Part shown: positions 25,047 to 34,197 of the stretch, in pieces
Layout of the letters: every line of letters starts with the position of its first letter
Numbering within the stretch: position 1 is the first letter of the stretch
Origin: Methylococcales bacterium
GTDB taxonomy: Bacteria; Pseudomonadota; Gammaproteobacteria; JABHGC01
Reading direction: 5' to 3'
Assembly (NCBI GenBank): GCA_018672285.1
Contig: JABHGC010000034.1
Coordinates: 1 to 34,325 of the forward strand
DNA: 34,325 bases
Notes under the pieces: model-generated
Told to the model about the DNA's origin: nothing
Database searches by the model: none
What the model saw: only the letters and a program-made list of their open reading frames with translations
Made by a program: the position numbers and the translations under genes

Positions 25047-27800
25047 ATGAAACATGCGGTGATTTGTGGTGGCGATATTGGCTTTGAGCCAGAGCAATCA
25101 TTAACCCTTAAAAAAACGCTTCAACAAATCCTCGAAACGGCCATTCTATTTACCCGCTCACAAGCGGCTTGTTTGGCCTTTTTAGATGTGGATGACGGCG
25201 CATTCTGCCAAGTCTACACGGAAGGTTTAAGTGATGTGTTTATCCGTAACATGGTCTTCAGGCGTGGGGGATTAGCGGATGAGGCCTTTACCTCAGATCA
25301 TGTGATTTCTAGTAACGACCACCTTTCCAGTAAATATAAGTTGAGTGACTTGGTTCGAAACGAAGGCATTAAGGCCTTTGTTTGTTTGCCATTGATGAAT
25401 GACCATCACCGACTTGGTGTGCTTTATGTCTATCAAGGTGATAGAGATACGTGCAGTGAAATGGAAATTCAGTTACTGAATACCTATGCCTTTTTGGCGA
25501 CAAGTGCAATTTTTTCTGAGCAAGAAATTCAAACACGAAAGATTGCTGAGCTAAAAGCGGAGCAAGCATCTCAAGCAAAATCAGAATTTTTAGCCAATAT
25601 GAGCCATGAAATACGTACCCCAATGAATGGGGTGTTGGGTATGTTGAGCTTGCTGAAGCACTGTGCACTGCCATCGGAGCAAGATGAATTTGTTTCTATT
25701 GCTTATAGTAGTGCAGATTCTTTGTTGACCTTAATTAACGATATTCTTGATATTTCCAAAATTGAAGCTGGAAAATTAACGATGGAGTCGGTTGATTTTC
25801 AGTTGCGTCAGACAATAGACAGTGTCGTTGAAATTATGGCGACACGAGCGCACGAAAAAAAGGTCGAACTTATTTGTTTGACGGATGCCTCGGTACCGAG
25901 CTGGGTGAATGGTGATCCGACTCGATTACGACAAATATTAATAAACCTTGCGGGGAATGCCATTAAGTTCACCTCTGATGGTGAGGTGAGAATTCAGGTA
26001 ACGTGTTTAGCCAATAATGACTCAGAAATTGAGCTTAAATTTTCTGTAACAGATACGGGGATTGGTATTCCTGAAGCTGTGCAGCCTGTTATTTTTAATA
26101 AATTTGAGCAAGCATGTGATTCAACAACCAGAAAATTTGGCGGAACAGGCCTGGGGTTGGCTATTAGCCAGCAATTAACTGAAAAAATGCACGGTAAAAT
26201 TTGGTTGGAATCCTGTCTAGGTGAGGGTAGTACTTTCTATTTTATGGTTAAGCTAAAACCTTCTTTACAAGTGCGTGATAGTGGCTCGGCTAAAATGCAA
26301 TTAAGTCAGTATCAGGCATTAATTGTGGATGATAATCGGCAACGACGAAAAGTCGTTGAGGAAGTTTTTAAAGGCTGGGATTTAGCCTTTGATGGGGCGA
26401 GTAGAGCTGAGATCGCACTGCAAAAAGTAAAGGAATCACCAGATAAGTATGATGTGGTCGTAATAGAGCAAAACCTACCTGATATGGAGGGGTTTGATCT
26501 GGCGAAGTCATTACAGCCATTGTTACCTGAGTCGGCAAAGATGGTGTTGCTGACCAGTTTTGGCCGCAGAGGTGATGGTTCTTTGGCGCGCCAAGTTGGA
26601 ATTTCAGCCTATATTACCAAGCCGATACGTTATGGCCAGCTTCAAGATTGCTTGTCTTTGGTTTTTCAGCAAGAAGACCGAGAAGAGTTAATTACAAAAT
26701 ATAGCTTGAAAGAGCACCATAAGGTAAAGCAGGCGAAGGTTTTGCTTGTTGAGGATGATGTGTTTAACCAGAAAGTGGCCCTAACCATGTTGAAACAATT
26801 GGGCTTTAGAGCCGATATTGCAGAAAATGGCTTGGAGGCGGTAAAATCGGTTCAACAGCAAGTGTATGATCTGGTCTTGATGGACTGTCAGATGCCTGAA
26901 ATGGATGGTTTTGAGGCATCAAAAACCATTAGGAGGCTTGATGGAGAAAGGTATCAATCTATGCCGATTGTTGCGATGACCGCACATGCACTGCCTGGAG
27001 ATCGGGAGCGTTGTAAGGCCGCAGGCATGGATGACTATCTATCTAAGCCTGTGGTTCTAGAATCTTTACTGGAAACCTTACAAAAATGGCTGCCTGATAA
27101 TGTTTTAAAACCGGTGCCTGAAAAAGAAACGTTGCAGTTACAGACACAAAGTATCGCTCAGCAATTTGCCAGGCTAAAATCTTTGGTGGGAGATAGTGTT
27201 GAGCGAGTAGTGGAAATTTATCTGACCGATCAAGAGGATTATATCTCTCATATTGAGCGGCATGTCATGCTTAAAGTCTTGAAAAATTTTATGGGTCATG
27301 GTGCGATTAATTTTGACATGGAAGAAGCCAAGTTTTTAAGTCGATCTGAAAATATTGACAAAATGGCAGCTGGATTAAGCTACTGGACTGATGATCAGGA
27401 TGAATTCTTACAAGAATTGGTCGTGACCCAAAAAACAGAGCAGAGTGGTGCCCCCAGTTTGGCTTTTGACCCTGCAGCATTGGTTCGTCTGAAGGAAAAC
27501 CTAGAAGAAGGTTTTGAAGGGGCGCTGCAAATTTTCTTAGATGATATGCCCAATAAAATAGCGGTACTCACTCAGTCTTTGTCTTGTGAGGATGCAGTAT
27601 TAGTTGAGAGAACGGCGCACTCTTTGAAAGGGTCGAGTAGTTATGTTGGTGGCTTGGCGCTGGCTAAAGTGTGTTACCAGCTAGAGATGCAAGCGGGGCT
27701 GGGTAATCTCTCTGAGGGAGAGGCGTTATTGGCACAAATTAAAGTGTTGTTGGAAGAGGTCAGTGCTGTACTGGTTGAGACGCTGGCTAAAGGTGCTTGA
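25047..27800 (+). CDS. GAF-domain hybrid sensor histidine kinase with two receivers and Hpt
   Basis: A 917-residue cytosolic kinase with no membrane segment. The order is GAF (about 20-155), HisKA with phospho-His H187 ([10 protein letters not shown]) and HATPase ([28 protein letters not shown]). REC1 (about 420-540), REC2 (about 565-685), a poorly conserved segment of about 110 residues and a C-terminal Hpt with H858 (AHSLKGSS) follow. REC1 has E474 at the phosphoacceptor position, so it cannot be phosphorylated normally. REC2 keeps D613 ([10 protein letters not shown]). The domain set is BarA/ArcB-like, but the sensor is a soluble GAF. It lies 60 bases after fliK and is convergent with a response regulator 9 bases away, a plausible partner for its Hpt. 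Confidence 0.93.
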   Translation: MKHAVICGGDIGFEPEQSLTLKKTLQQILETAILFTRSQAACLAFLDVDDGAFCQVYTEGLSDVFIRNMVFRRGGLADEAFTSDHVISSNDHLSSKYKLSDLVRNEGIKAFVCLPLMNDHHRLGVLYVYQGDRDTCSEMEIQLLNTYAFLATSAIFSEQEIQTRKIAELKAEQASQAKSEFLANMSHEIRTPMNGVLGMLSLLKHCALPSEQDEFVSIAYSSADSLLTLINDILDISKIEAGKLTMESVDFQLRQTIDSVVEIMATRAHEKKVELICLTDASVPSWVNGDPTRLRQILINLAGNAIKFTSDGEVRIQVTCLANNDSEIELKFSVTDTGIGIPEAVQPVIFNKFEQACDSTTRKFGGTGLGLAISQQLTEKMHGKIWLESCLGEGSTFYFMVKLKPSLQVRDSGSAKMQLSQYQALIVDDNRQRRKVVEEVFKGWDLAFDGASRAEIALQKVKESPDKYDVVVIEQNLPDMEGFDLAKSLQPLLPESAKMVLLTSFGRRGDGSLARQVGISAYITKPIRYGQLQDCLSLVFQQEDREELITKYSLKEHHKVKQAKVLLVEDDVFNQKVALTMLKQLGFRADIAENGLEAVKSVQQQVYDLVLMDCQMPEMDGFEASKTIRRLDGERYQSMPIVAMTAHALPGDRERCKAAGMDDYLSKPVVLESLLETLQKWLPDNVLKPVPEKETLQLQTQSIAQQFARLKSLVGDSVERVVEIYLTDQEDYISHIERHVMLKVLKNFMGHGAINFDMEEAKFLSRSENIDKMAAGLSYWTDDQDEFLQELVVTQKTEQSGAPSLAFDPAALVRLKENLEEGFEGALQIFLDDMPNKIAVLTQSLSCEDAVLVERTAHSLKGSSSYVGGLALAKVCYQLEMQAGLGNLSEGEALLAQIKVLLEEVSAVLVETLAKGA

Positions 27801-27808
27801 ATTTAGTG

Positions 27809-28708
27809 TTAATCTTGATCAATGGTGATTCTGGCTTCAACTTTGTTGCCAGGTCCAAGATAGGTGAGCTTGTCAAAGCTCATTAGATTTGCCATGGCGA
27901 TGCCTCGCCCATGAGGGTCAAATGCACGGGCTGGGTCAATTTGTAAATACTGTTCCCAGTCAAAACCCTCACCTTCATCTGTAATGGTAACGCTGACTCG
28001 GTCTTTATGCTTGGCGCAGACGATATTGACTACTTTATTTTTATATTGGTCTTGCGCTTGCCGCTCGTTCACTTCTTCTAGCCAGCGGCCTTGTTTGAGT
28101 AATTCTGTTTTCTCTTTGTAGGTGATGCCTAAGTTACCATGCTCAATGGCATTGGTGATGAGCTCAGACAAGCCATTTAGCACACGTTGTGGTTCAGGAA
28201 ATAGGTTGGCAATCGCGCTTGCTAAATCTTTGCCGTCTTGTAACATTTTGAAAATAAACGTCATATCGCCTTGAATCATGGTCTCCATGACTTTGTTTTG
28301 TTGTGCAATTTTTAGGTTTAATTCTTGGTGTAGTTCATAGTCATTGATGGCCGCTTTCACCATGGTTTTTAGCATCGCGCTTTCAAAAGGCTTGGTCAGG
28401 TAGAATTGAGCGCCAGCTTGGATACCTTCCATCATGTCTTGTTGGCGCGCTTTGGCCGTTTGTAAAATAACTTGTAAATGTTTAAAACGGCGATCGCCTT
28501 TAAGTTTTTTCAACAGCTCTAGCCCGGTCATGTTGGGCATCATTTGATCCAGCAACACAACGCTGTACTGCATAGGGTTTTTGTCTAGTAGGTGCCATGC
28601 AATGGCGCCGTCCTCTGCTGATACACAGTGATATTGAGGGGTTAGGTGTGCCTCGATGATCTCGATGTTAAAGGGTTCGTCGTCAACAACTAAAATGGTT
28701 GGGTTCAT
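27809..28708 (-). CDS. response regulator with RsbW-like ATPase output domain
   Basis: A 299-residue protein. The receiver (1 to about 120) is complete: D9-D10, phosphoacceptor D54 (LLDQMMPNMTG), and Lys in the LTKPFE motif. A helical linker leads to an anti-sigma/SpoIIAB-like HATPase domain (about 170-299) with N-box ELITNAIEHGNLG, DEGEGFDW and GRGIAMANLM. This output suggests either kinase or partner-switching activity toward an STAS protein not present here. The start at 28708 (MNPTILVVDDE) begins exactly at the receiver; the longer in-frame ORF to 28843 would add a non-homologous hydrophobic stretch and overlap the divergent GNAT gene. No strong Shine-Dalgarno is visible. Confidence 0.88.
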   Translation of the reverse strand: MNPTILVVDDEPFNIEIIEAHLTPQYHCVSAEDGAIAWHLLDKNPMQYSVVLLDQMMPNMTGLELLKKLKGDRRFKHLQVILQTAKARQQDMMEGIQAGAQFYLTKPFESAMLKTMVKAAINDYELHQELNLKIAQQNKVMETMIQGDMTFIFKMLQDGKDLASAIANLFPEPQRVLNGLSELITNAIEHGNLGITYKEKTELLKQGRWLEEVNERQAQDQYKNKVVNIVCAKHKDRVSVTITDEGEGFDWEQYLQIDPARAFDPHGRGIAMANLMSFDKLTYLGPGNKVEARITIDQD

Positions 28709-28815
28709 AGTGATTATTTTATCAATAGGGATATATGAGTAATAGTGTAAAAATGCTAAAAATGCCAGTGTGATTACGATATGATTTAGTGAATTAAATA
28801 CACAGGAGTAGTGGA

Positions 28816-29637
28816 GTGGACGAGTCAATATCTTTACGGCCAATGCTAGAAGATGATGTTGCAGCCGTCATTCGAGTGATTGATGCAACAGATGAGGACG
28901 ACGCAGAGGAAGCCGAAGAAAGTTACCATAATCAAGGTTTGGATGAGCAGTATGTGCTGACGTTAAATGGGGCTATTATTGGGGTGACGGGCTTAAGGCC
29001 AATAGAAGGGACGGATCGACGAGCTTGGCTCTCATGGACGTATATGCACCCTGATTACCAAGGGCGGGGTCATGGTAAGACTATGATGAAAGAGTTGCTG
29101 GAAATTGCCAAGGGGTACGATGTACACAAGCTATTTGTGACCACCAGTGATTATATTGACCCTGAAGATGATGAGCCGCTCTACCAAAAAGCCATTGAGC
29201 TGTATTTGTCGATGGGGTTTCAAGAAGAGTTTTCGATCCCCGATTATTTCGAACCCGGTGAGTCGCAGCTTCTTTATGGTTTGTCCTTAAGTGATATTGA
29301 TCCTGTTGATATTGAGCCTGAGGAGGTTATTTTAGAATTTAATCATTTGGGTGAAATTGATGAGACCGAAGGGGTGTATGGCATAGGTTGGGGGGCCAAA
29401 AAAGTTGGCAAATTTAGTTTTGGAAAGAAAAAAGCAGGGCAGTTTACTGCTGCTGATTGCCAAGTTGCCATTGATAGAGTGAAAGAATGGGAAGGGCGAG
29501 CAGTTTTGGTGACATTCCCATCGAATATCCCAACGATATTTGAACCACTAGAGTCCGCAGGGTTTAAGGAAATTGGTCAGTTAAAAGACTACTATGAGGA
29601 TGGGCTGCATAAGCTGTACTTTTGGTATAAGCTATAA
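28816..29637 (+). CDS. GNAT family N-acetyltransferase with extra C-terminal domain
   Basis: A 273-residue protein. Residues 1 to about 155 form a GNAT fold with the acetyl-CoA loop Q82-GRGHG (DYQGRGHGKTMM), preceded by the strand LSWTYMHP. The C-terminal about 110 residues are a separate alpha/beta segment (TAADCQVAIDRVKEWEGRAVLVTFPSN, then a GFKEIGQLKDYYEDG tail reminiscent of a second, degenerate GNAT half). The substrate is unknown. The start is GTG with AGGAG 7 bases upstream, divergent from the response regulator across 107 bp. Confidence 0.82.
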   Translation: MDESISLRPMLEDDVAAVIRVIDATDEDDAEEAEESYHNQGLDEQYVLTLNGAIIGVTGLRPIEGTDRRAWLSWTYMHPDYQGRGHGKTMMKELLEIAKGYDVHKLFVTTSDYIDPEDDEPLYQKAIELYLSMGFQEEFSIPDYFEPGESQLLYGLSLSDIDPVDIEPEEVILEFNHLGEIDETEGVYGIGWGAKKVGKFSFGKKKAGQFTAADCQVAIDRVKEWEGRAVLVTFPSNIPTIFEPLESAGFKEIGQLKDYYEDGLHKLYFWYKL

Positions 29638-29691
29638 GCTTGAAAAGGTGTCGGATTGTACGATTCAAGATTAATTTAAGGATATAAAGTA

Positions 29692-30309
29692 ATGATAAAA
29701 TTGCACATTTCAGGTTTGATCGGCGCATGCATGATACTTACTGGCTGTGGTGGCGGTGGTGGTGATGTTGAAGTTGTTGATTTAAATAAAGTCTTGGATG
29801 TCGTTTCTAAGTCGTTTGTTAATTTTAATGCCAATGAAGGTGAGCTGCCTGATGAGCTAACTCAAGCGCAAAAAGATATCAGAATTAAAGATTTCGCCAC
29901 TGATACAGCAATTAGCTTGAATGAAGCACAAATTTCAGCCAATACTTTGGGTTTTGCTGGTAAAAGCGATGGCTCTTTTGAAGGTTTTGCGGATGCGAAT
30001 GCCAATGGCCTGCATGATTCCGGTGAGAAACAGCTCTTCACCGTTGAGATTGACGAAGCAGGTAGCCGGTTTATCGCAACGGATACTCAAAATGGTTATC
30101 AGCGTGATGCAGGCTTCAGTGGTATGGGTTTAATGGCGGGCATGTTGATCGGTTCAATGTTGGGTCGTCAGCGCGGCGCGGGCATTAGCTCAAATCGTTT
30201 TTCAAATATGAGAATGAGCCCTAAAAACTACCATTCAGCAGCGCAATCTAGATCAACTGCATCTGCTAAGAGCCGAAGCTCATCAGGTAGTTATTCTTCG
30301 GGTAAATAA
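29692..30309 (+). CDS. small predicted lipoprotein
   Basis: A 205-residue protein with a lipoprotein signal. The lipobox L16-T-G-C19 is followed by a five-Gly tether, so it is likely anchored in the outer membrane or periplasm. A calcium-loop-like stretch D101-A-N-A-N-G...D109-S-G-E resembles dockerin/EF-hand-type DxNxNGxxDxGE motifs. A small Gly/Met-rich segment (MGLMAGMLIGSMLG) and a Ser/Arg-rich tail follow. The function is unknown. AAGGA precedes the ATG, and the gene stands alone, followed by a strong terminator. Confidence 0.72.
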   Translation: MIKLHISGLIGACMILTGCGGGGGDVEVVDLNKVLDVVSKSFVNFNANEGELPDELTQAQKDIRIKDFATDTAISLNEAQISANTLGFAGKSDGSFEGFADANANGLHDSGEKQLFTVEIDEAGSRFIATDTQNGYQRDAGFSGMGLMAGMLIGSMLGRQRGAGISSNRFSNMRMSPKNYHSAAQSRSTASAKSRSSSGSYSSGK

Positions 30310-30367
30310 GTAATGCGTTCTGCCTAGAAGGGAAGAATGTTTACCCATCTTAGATCGGTGCAAAGTT

Positions 30368-30420
30368 AAGCCCTTTTTCTTTTCTTGTTGAAATGACAGG
30401 AAAAGGAAAAGGGCTTTTCA
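30368..30420 (+). terminator. rho-independent terminator after the lipoprotein gene
   Basis: A 17-bp stem (30368-30384 with 30400-30416, one mismatch) has GC pairs AAGCCC/GGGCTT at its base and a 15-base loop, and is followed by TTTTC. It lies 59 bases past the lipoprotein stop and about 45 bases before the next ATG. The stem is A/T-rich in the middle, so it could act on both strands. Confidence 0.75.
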
Positions 30421-30464
30421 TTGTATAAAATCAATAGTCCTTTTTTCAGTCGATAGTAAAAAAT

Positions 30465-31988
30465 ATGACCAATCAAAATACACTCAAAAGTACCTGGGTC
30501 TTACTCTTTTCAATTCTCATTGTGGCGCTATGTGGTATTGCCTATGAACTCATTATTGCGGCGGTATCGAGTTATTTGTTAGGTAACAGTGTCTACCAGT
30601 TTAGTATTACCATTGGTGTCTTCATGTTTGCCATGGGAATCGGTTCATTCTTATCTCGCTGGGTTGAGCACGACTTGATTGGCCGATTTATATTAATTGA
30701 AGTGGTTATCTCTTTTATTGGTGGACTTTGTAGTTTGTCTTTATTTGTGACGTTTGCTGAGCTGAATGCCTTTTACTCCATTATGATGTATGGCTTTATT
30801 ATTGTGATAGGTACTTTGGTTGGCTTGGAAATTCCAATTTTAACGCGCATTTTAAGTGAAAAAACCAATATTAAAGACAATATAGCCAATGTCCTATCGC
30901 TAGATTATGTTGGAGCGTTATTTGGCTCGGTAATGTTTCCTTTGCTTTTGCTCCCCACATTAGGCTTGATTCGTTCCTCTTTTGCCGTTGGCTTGATGAA
31001 CATTCTTGTGGCCATCATTAATATTTTGATTTTTAAAAAATTTGTTCGTTACCCGAGACAGCTATTAATTGGCGCTATTCTGACTTTGTTCATGTTGATT
31101 GGCTTAACCATCTTTGGCACCCAACTGACGCGTTATGCTGAGCACCACTTGTATTTTGATCAAGTGATTTATGAAGAGCAAACCCCTTATCAGCGTATTA
31201 TTTTTACCGAATCACTAAAGCGTGGTGAGTTGAGATTGTATATTGATGGCCATATTCAGTTTTCTGCACGCGATGAATACCGATACCACGAGGCATTGGT
31301 TCACCCTGTGATGTCACTGCCTGGTAACCGTGACCGAGTTTTGATTTTAGGTGGTGGAGATGGTTTGGCTGCCAGAGAGGTTCTGAAATATGATGATGTT
31401 AAACAGATTGATTTAGTGGATATAGACCCTGCCATTACCAAAATGGCAAGACGCTTTGCCGGGATGACGCGGCTGAATGAGAATAGCTTAGAAGATCCAA
31501 AGCTCACCATTCACCATGTTGATGCATTTACCTTTATTAATAATCCTGGTGAGCCGTATGACCGGGTCATTATCGATATGCCAGACCCACACAACGAGGC
31601 GTTAAACAAACTGTACTCTCGTGAGTTCTATTACATGATTAAGCGGCGTATGGATGTGGATGGTGTGTTGGTGACACAAAGTTCCTCTCCTTTTTTTACC
31701 AGAAGGACTTTCTGGAGTATTCATAAAACACTGTCGTCTATTTTTGACCAGACGCACAGTTATCACATTACAATACCCGCATTTGGCATTTGGGGGTTTA
31801 ATTTGGCGACTGTCAGCCAGCCAATTCCTGAAAAATTTCAGATTGATGCGGTAACTCGTTTTCTTGATGACGGGGTGATGCAGGCGGCAGGTGTGTTTGG
31901 TAAAGATATACAGCCGTTGGAGGTGCCCATTAATTCAATTATGGAACCTAAGCTGTATACCTTGTATTTGCAAGATCTTGAGGATTAA
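30465..31988 (+). CDS. membrane-fused spermidine synthase (polyamine aminopropyltransferase) homologue
   Basis: A 507-residue protein. Residues 1 to about 220 contain several membrane helices (for example LLFSILIVALCGIAYELIIAA, IIVIGTLVGLEIPIL, LLIGAILTLFMLIGLTIFG). Residues about 235-505 form a SpeE-like Rossmann domain with the nucleotide-binding loop GGGDG (296-300), VDIDP, and an IIDMPDPHNEALNKLYSREFY segment. That segment sits where spermidine synthases have D-x-TDP-x-GPA, so the active-site loop is altered. It probably transfers an aminopropyl or related group, but the substrate is not certain. The gene overlaps nhaA tail to tail by 4 bases. Confidence 0.85.
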   Translation: MTNQNTLKSTWVLLFSILIVALCGIAYELIIAAVSSYLLGNSVYQFSITIGVFMFAMGIGSFLSRWVEHDLIGRFILIEVVISFIGGLCSLSLFVTFAELNAFYSIMMYGFIIVIGTLVGLEIPILTRILSEKTNIKDNIANVLSLDYVGALFGSVMFPLLLLPTLGLIRSSFAVGLMNILVAIINILIFKKFVRYPRQLLIGAILTLFMLIGLTIFGTQLTRYAEHHLYFDQVIYEEQTPYQRIIFTESLKRGELRLYIDGHIQFSARDEYRYHEALVHPVMSLPGNRDRVLILGGGDGLAAREVLKYDDVKQIDLVDIDPAITKMARRFAGMTRLNENSLEDPKLTIHHVDAFTFINNPGEPYDRVIIDMPDPHNEALNKLYSREFYYMIKRRMDVDGVLVTQSSSPFFTRRTFWSIHKTLSSIFDQTHSYHITIPAFGIWGFNLATVSQPIPEKFQIDAVTRFLDDGVMQAAGVFGKDIQPLEVPINSIMEPKLYTLYLQDLED

Positions 31989-33361
31989 GCCGGCTTTTTG
32001 CTAACCATAAGCAGCCAGATATAGCCGCTGATGCCGGCAATGAGCGAGGCTAATAAAACACCTGTTTTGGCCATTAATAAATTGTCTGCTTCACCAGCAA
32101 AGGCCAGTTCTGCAACGAATATCGACATGGTAAAACCAATGCCGGCGAGCAGGGACACGCCCATAATTTGGCTGAACTGCGTGTCTTTTGGTAAAACCGC
32201 CATATTCCACTTCAACATGAGCCAGCAAACTAAAGAAATGCCAATAAACTTCCCTAAAACTAAGCCAAAAGCAGTTCCCAGCATAACCGGGTGGCTTAAG
32301 GTTGAGCCAAGGCTGCTAATATCAATGGGAATACCTGCATTGGCAAGCGCAAAAATCGGGATCACCAAATAAGCAACGGGCATGTGCCAAGCATGTTCTA
32401 ATCGCTGGAGAGGGGTTTCTACAGCGTGAACGCCATTTTCCAGTGTTTGGACAACCGCGCGCAGCTCAGTATTGGTCATAATGCTTTTCCCTGGCTCATA
32501 ACTGGCATCAAACCGTTTCATGAGTGTTTTAACTTGCTCACTGAAGCGTATGGGGTCATAGCGAGGAATGGCTGGAACAGTTAAAGCACCCAGGACACCA
32601 GCCAGTGTTGCATGAACACCGGATTTTAGCAGTGCCAACCATAATAGAACGGCGAGTAGAAAGTATGGGATGGTTTTACGTACACCAAGTAGATTTAATG
32701 CAAGCATCAAACCGATAATGCCAGCGCCAACCAGTAACGGGGTGACAGCAATGGTGTCAGTATAAAATACGGCAATGACGACAACGGCACCTAAATCATC
32801 GACAATGGCTAGGGCGACCAAGAAGGTGATTAGGGCTTTTGGGACCCTGCTTGCCAGTAATGCTAAGGCGCCTATGGCAAAAGCAATATCTGTAGCCATT
32901 GGAATGCCCCAGCCATTTGCAGCATCCCCACCAGGGTTGATGGCAAAATAAATCAGTGCAGGGATTACCATGCCGCCAACTGCAGCACCTATGGGTAGCG
33001 CTGCATTGCGGATTTGCGCTAGCTCGCCGACCAGCATTTCTCGTTTTAGCTCAAGGCCAACCACAAAGAAGAACAGGGCCATTAGGGCGTCATTAATCCA
33101 GTGGTGCAGACTCATGGATATTGACCAGCTGCCGATGTTTAGGCTGATATTCGTGTGTAAAACATGCAGGTAGGCCTCGGCATATTGGCTGTTGGCCAAA
33201 TACAGTGCAATGACTGCCATGGTCATTAAGAGCAGGCCACTGGTCGTTTGCCGGTGAATAAATTCTTCCAGAGGGGTTAATATTTTGTCGAAAGATTTTT
33301 CCCAGCGAGCATGGTTGATGCCTTTCTCGGTAGGGCTGGTGGCGCCAGTGGGTTGGCTCAT
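31985..33361 (-). CDS. nhaA: Na+/H+ antiporter NhaA
   Basis: A 458-residue polytopic membrane protein of the NhaA family, which exchanges cytosolic Na+ for external protons. The ion-binding pair is D188-D189 in IVDDLGAVVVIAVFY. Other conserved segments are FFFVVGLELKREML, GWGIPMATDIAFAIG, IFALANAGIP and GIGFTMSIFVAELAF. An N-terminal soluble extension of about 40 residues makes it longer than the E. coli protein (388). The start is ATG 33361 with AAGGA upstream; a longer frame to 33415 lies within the preceding gene. The nhaR-like gene lies upstream and overlaps it by ATGA. Confidence 0.95.
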   Translation of the reverse strand: MSQPTGATSPTEKGINHARWEKSFDKILTPLEEFIHRQTTSGLLLMTMAVIALYLANSQYAEAYLHVLHTNISLNIGSWSISMSLHHWINDALMALFFFVVGLELKREMLVGELAQIRNAALPIGAAVGGMVIPALIYFAINPGGDAANGWGIPMATDIAFAIGALALLASRVPKALITFLVALAIVDDLGAVVVIAVFYTDTIAVTPLLVGAGIIGLMLALNLLGVRKTIPYFLLAVLLWLALLKSGVHATLAGVLGALTVPAIPRYDPIRFSEQVKTLMKRFDASYEPGKSIMTNTELRAVVQTLENGVHAVETPLQRLEHAWHMPVAYLVIPIFALANAGIPIDISSLGSTLSHPVMLGTAFGLVLGKFIGISLVCWLMLKWNMAVLPKDTQFSQIMGVSLLAGIGFTMSIFVAELAFAGEADNLLMAKTGVLLASLIAGISGYIWLLMVSKKPA

Positions 33362-34197
33362 GATTTTTTCCTTTTTGCGGTCTCTTTGGTAGGTGCTCCC
33401 TCTAATGATAGCCACTCACTTGCTGTTTCTGTAATGGCGGCAATAGATGGGTGAGACATTTTGCGATCCACTGAGATGGCGTAAAATTGCTCAAGGACCT
33501 CTTTAGTTTGGCCTATACTAATCACGTTGTATTGTTTCTCGACTTCGGTGGCAATGGCTGTAGGGGCAATAAAAATGCCAGTGCCTGCTTGACCAAATGC
33601 TTTCATCAGTGCGCTATCGTCAAATTCACCCACAATGTGGGGGTGGATATTTAGGGTCTCAAACCATTCAATAATTTTACTTTGTACTGCAGTCATTTCT
33701 CCTGGGAGTAAGAGTGGTGCGTTGTTTAAGTTTTGAGGGAAACTTGAGTTCATTGTGGCTGCAAGTGCGGGTGTGGCAAAAAAACTAATGCCGCACTCTC
33801 CAAGTAGGTGATTATACCCCCGGACTTTCACGCTTGCAGGTGTGGGGCCATCGGCGATGACTAAGTCCACTTTGTGAATGGCAAGCTCGGCCATTAATGT
33901 TTCTAGAGAGCCTTCCCTGCAGACAATTCGCACGGGATCTGTTGATTGAAGTGACGGTGCAATGAGTCTGTAAGCAATCGATTTAGGGACGACATCTGTC
34001 ACGCCAACCTTAAAAACCATAGGGCGATTTTTGGGTTTGTTTCGAAGCATTTCTTCTAGTTCACCGCCGAGTGAAAAGATTTCCTCCGCGTACTCTAAGG
34101 TCACTTTGCCAGTATCTGTCAGCTCTAGTTTGCGACCAACCCGGTTAAAAAGAGGTTCACCAAGGGTTTGCTCTAAAACACTGAGAGTATTTTCCAA
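33358..34197 (-). pseudogene. nhaR: nhaR-like LysR regulator with disrupted N-terminal HTH
   Basis: The open frame gives at most about 280-288 residues. It begins in the middle of the LysR wing region (LSVLEQTLGEPLFNRVGRKLELTDTG) and continues through a full substrate-binding domain (KVGVTDVVPKSIAYRLI, LVIADGP, GEFDDSALMKAFGQAGTGIF). About 35 N-terminal residues holding the HTH are missing. The frame is closed upstream by a TAG at 34222-34224, and 128 further bases are in the window, enough to have encoded them. In another frame, bases about 34185-34240 read AADIGILQTHSTIGKY, loosely HTH-like, suggesting a frameshift near 34184. The stop overlaps the nhaA start, so it is a coupled regulator-antiporter pair. 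A sequencing error is possible. Confidence 0.55.

Noticed and set aside
28709..28843. N-terminal extension of the response regulator
   Set aside because: The receiver begins exactly at the internal Met (28708); the extra segment overlaps the divergent GNAT gene and has no receiver homology.
32031..32372. 113-residue + ORF antisense to nhaA
   Set aside because: It mirrors conserved NhaA helices; no independent evidence supports coding.
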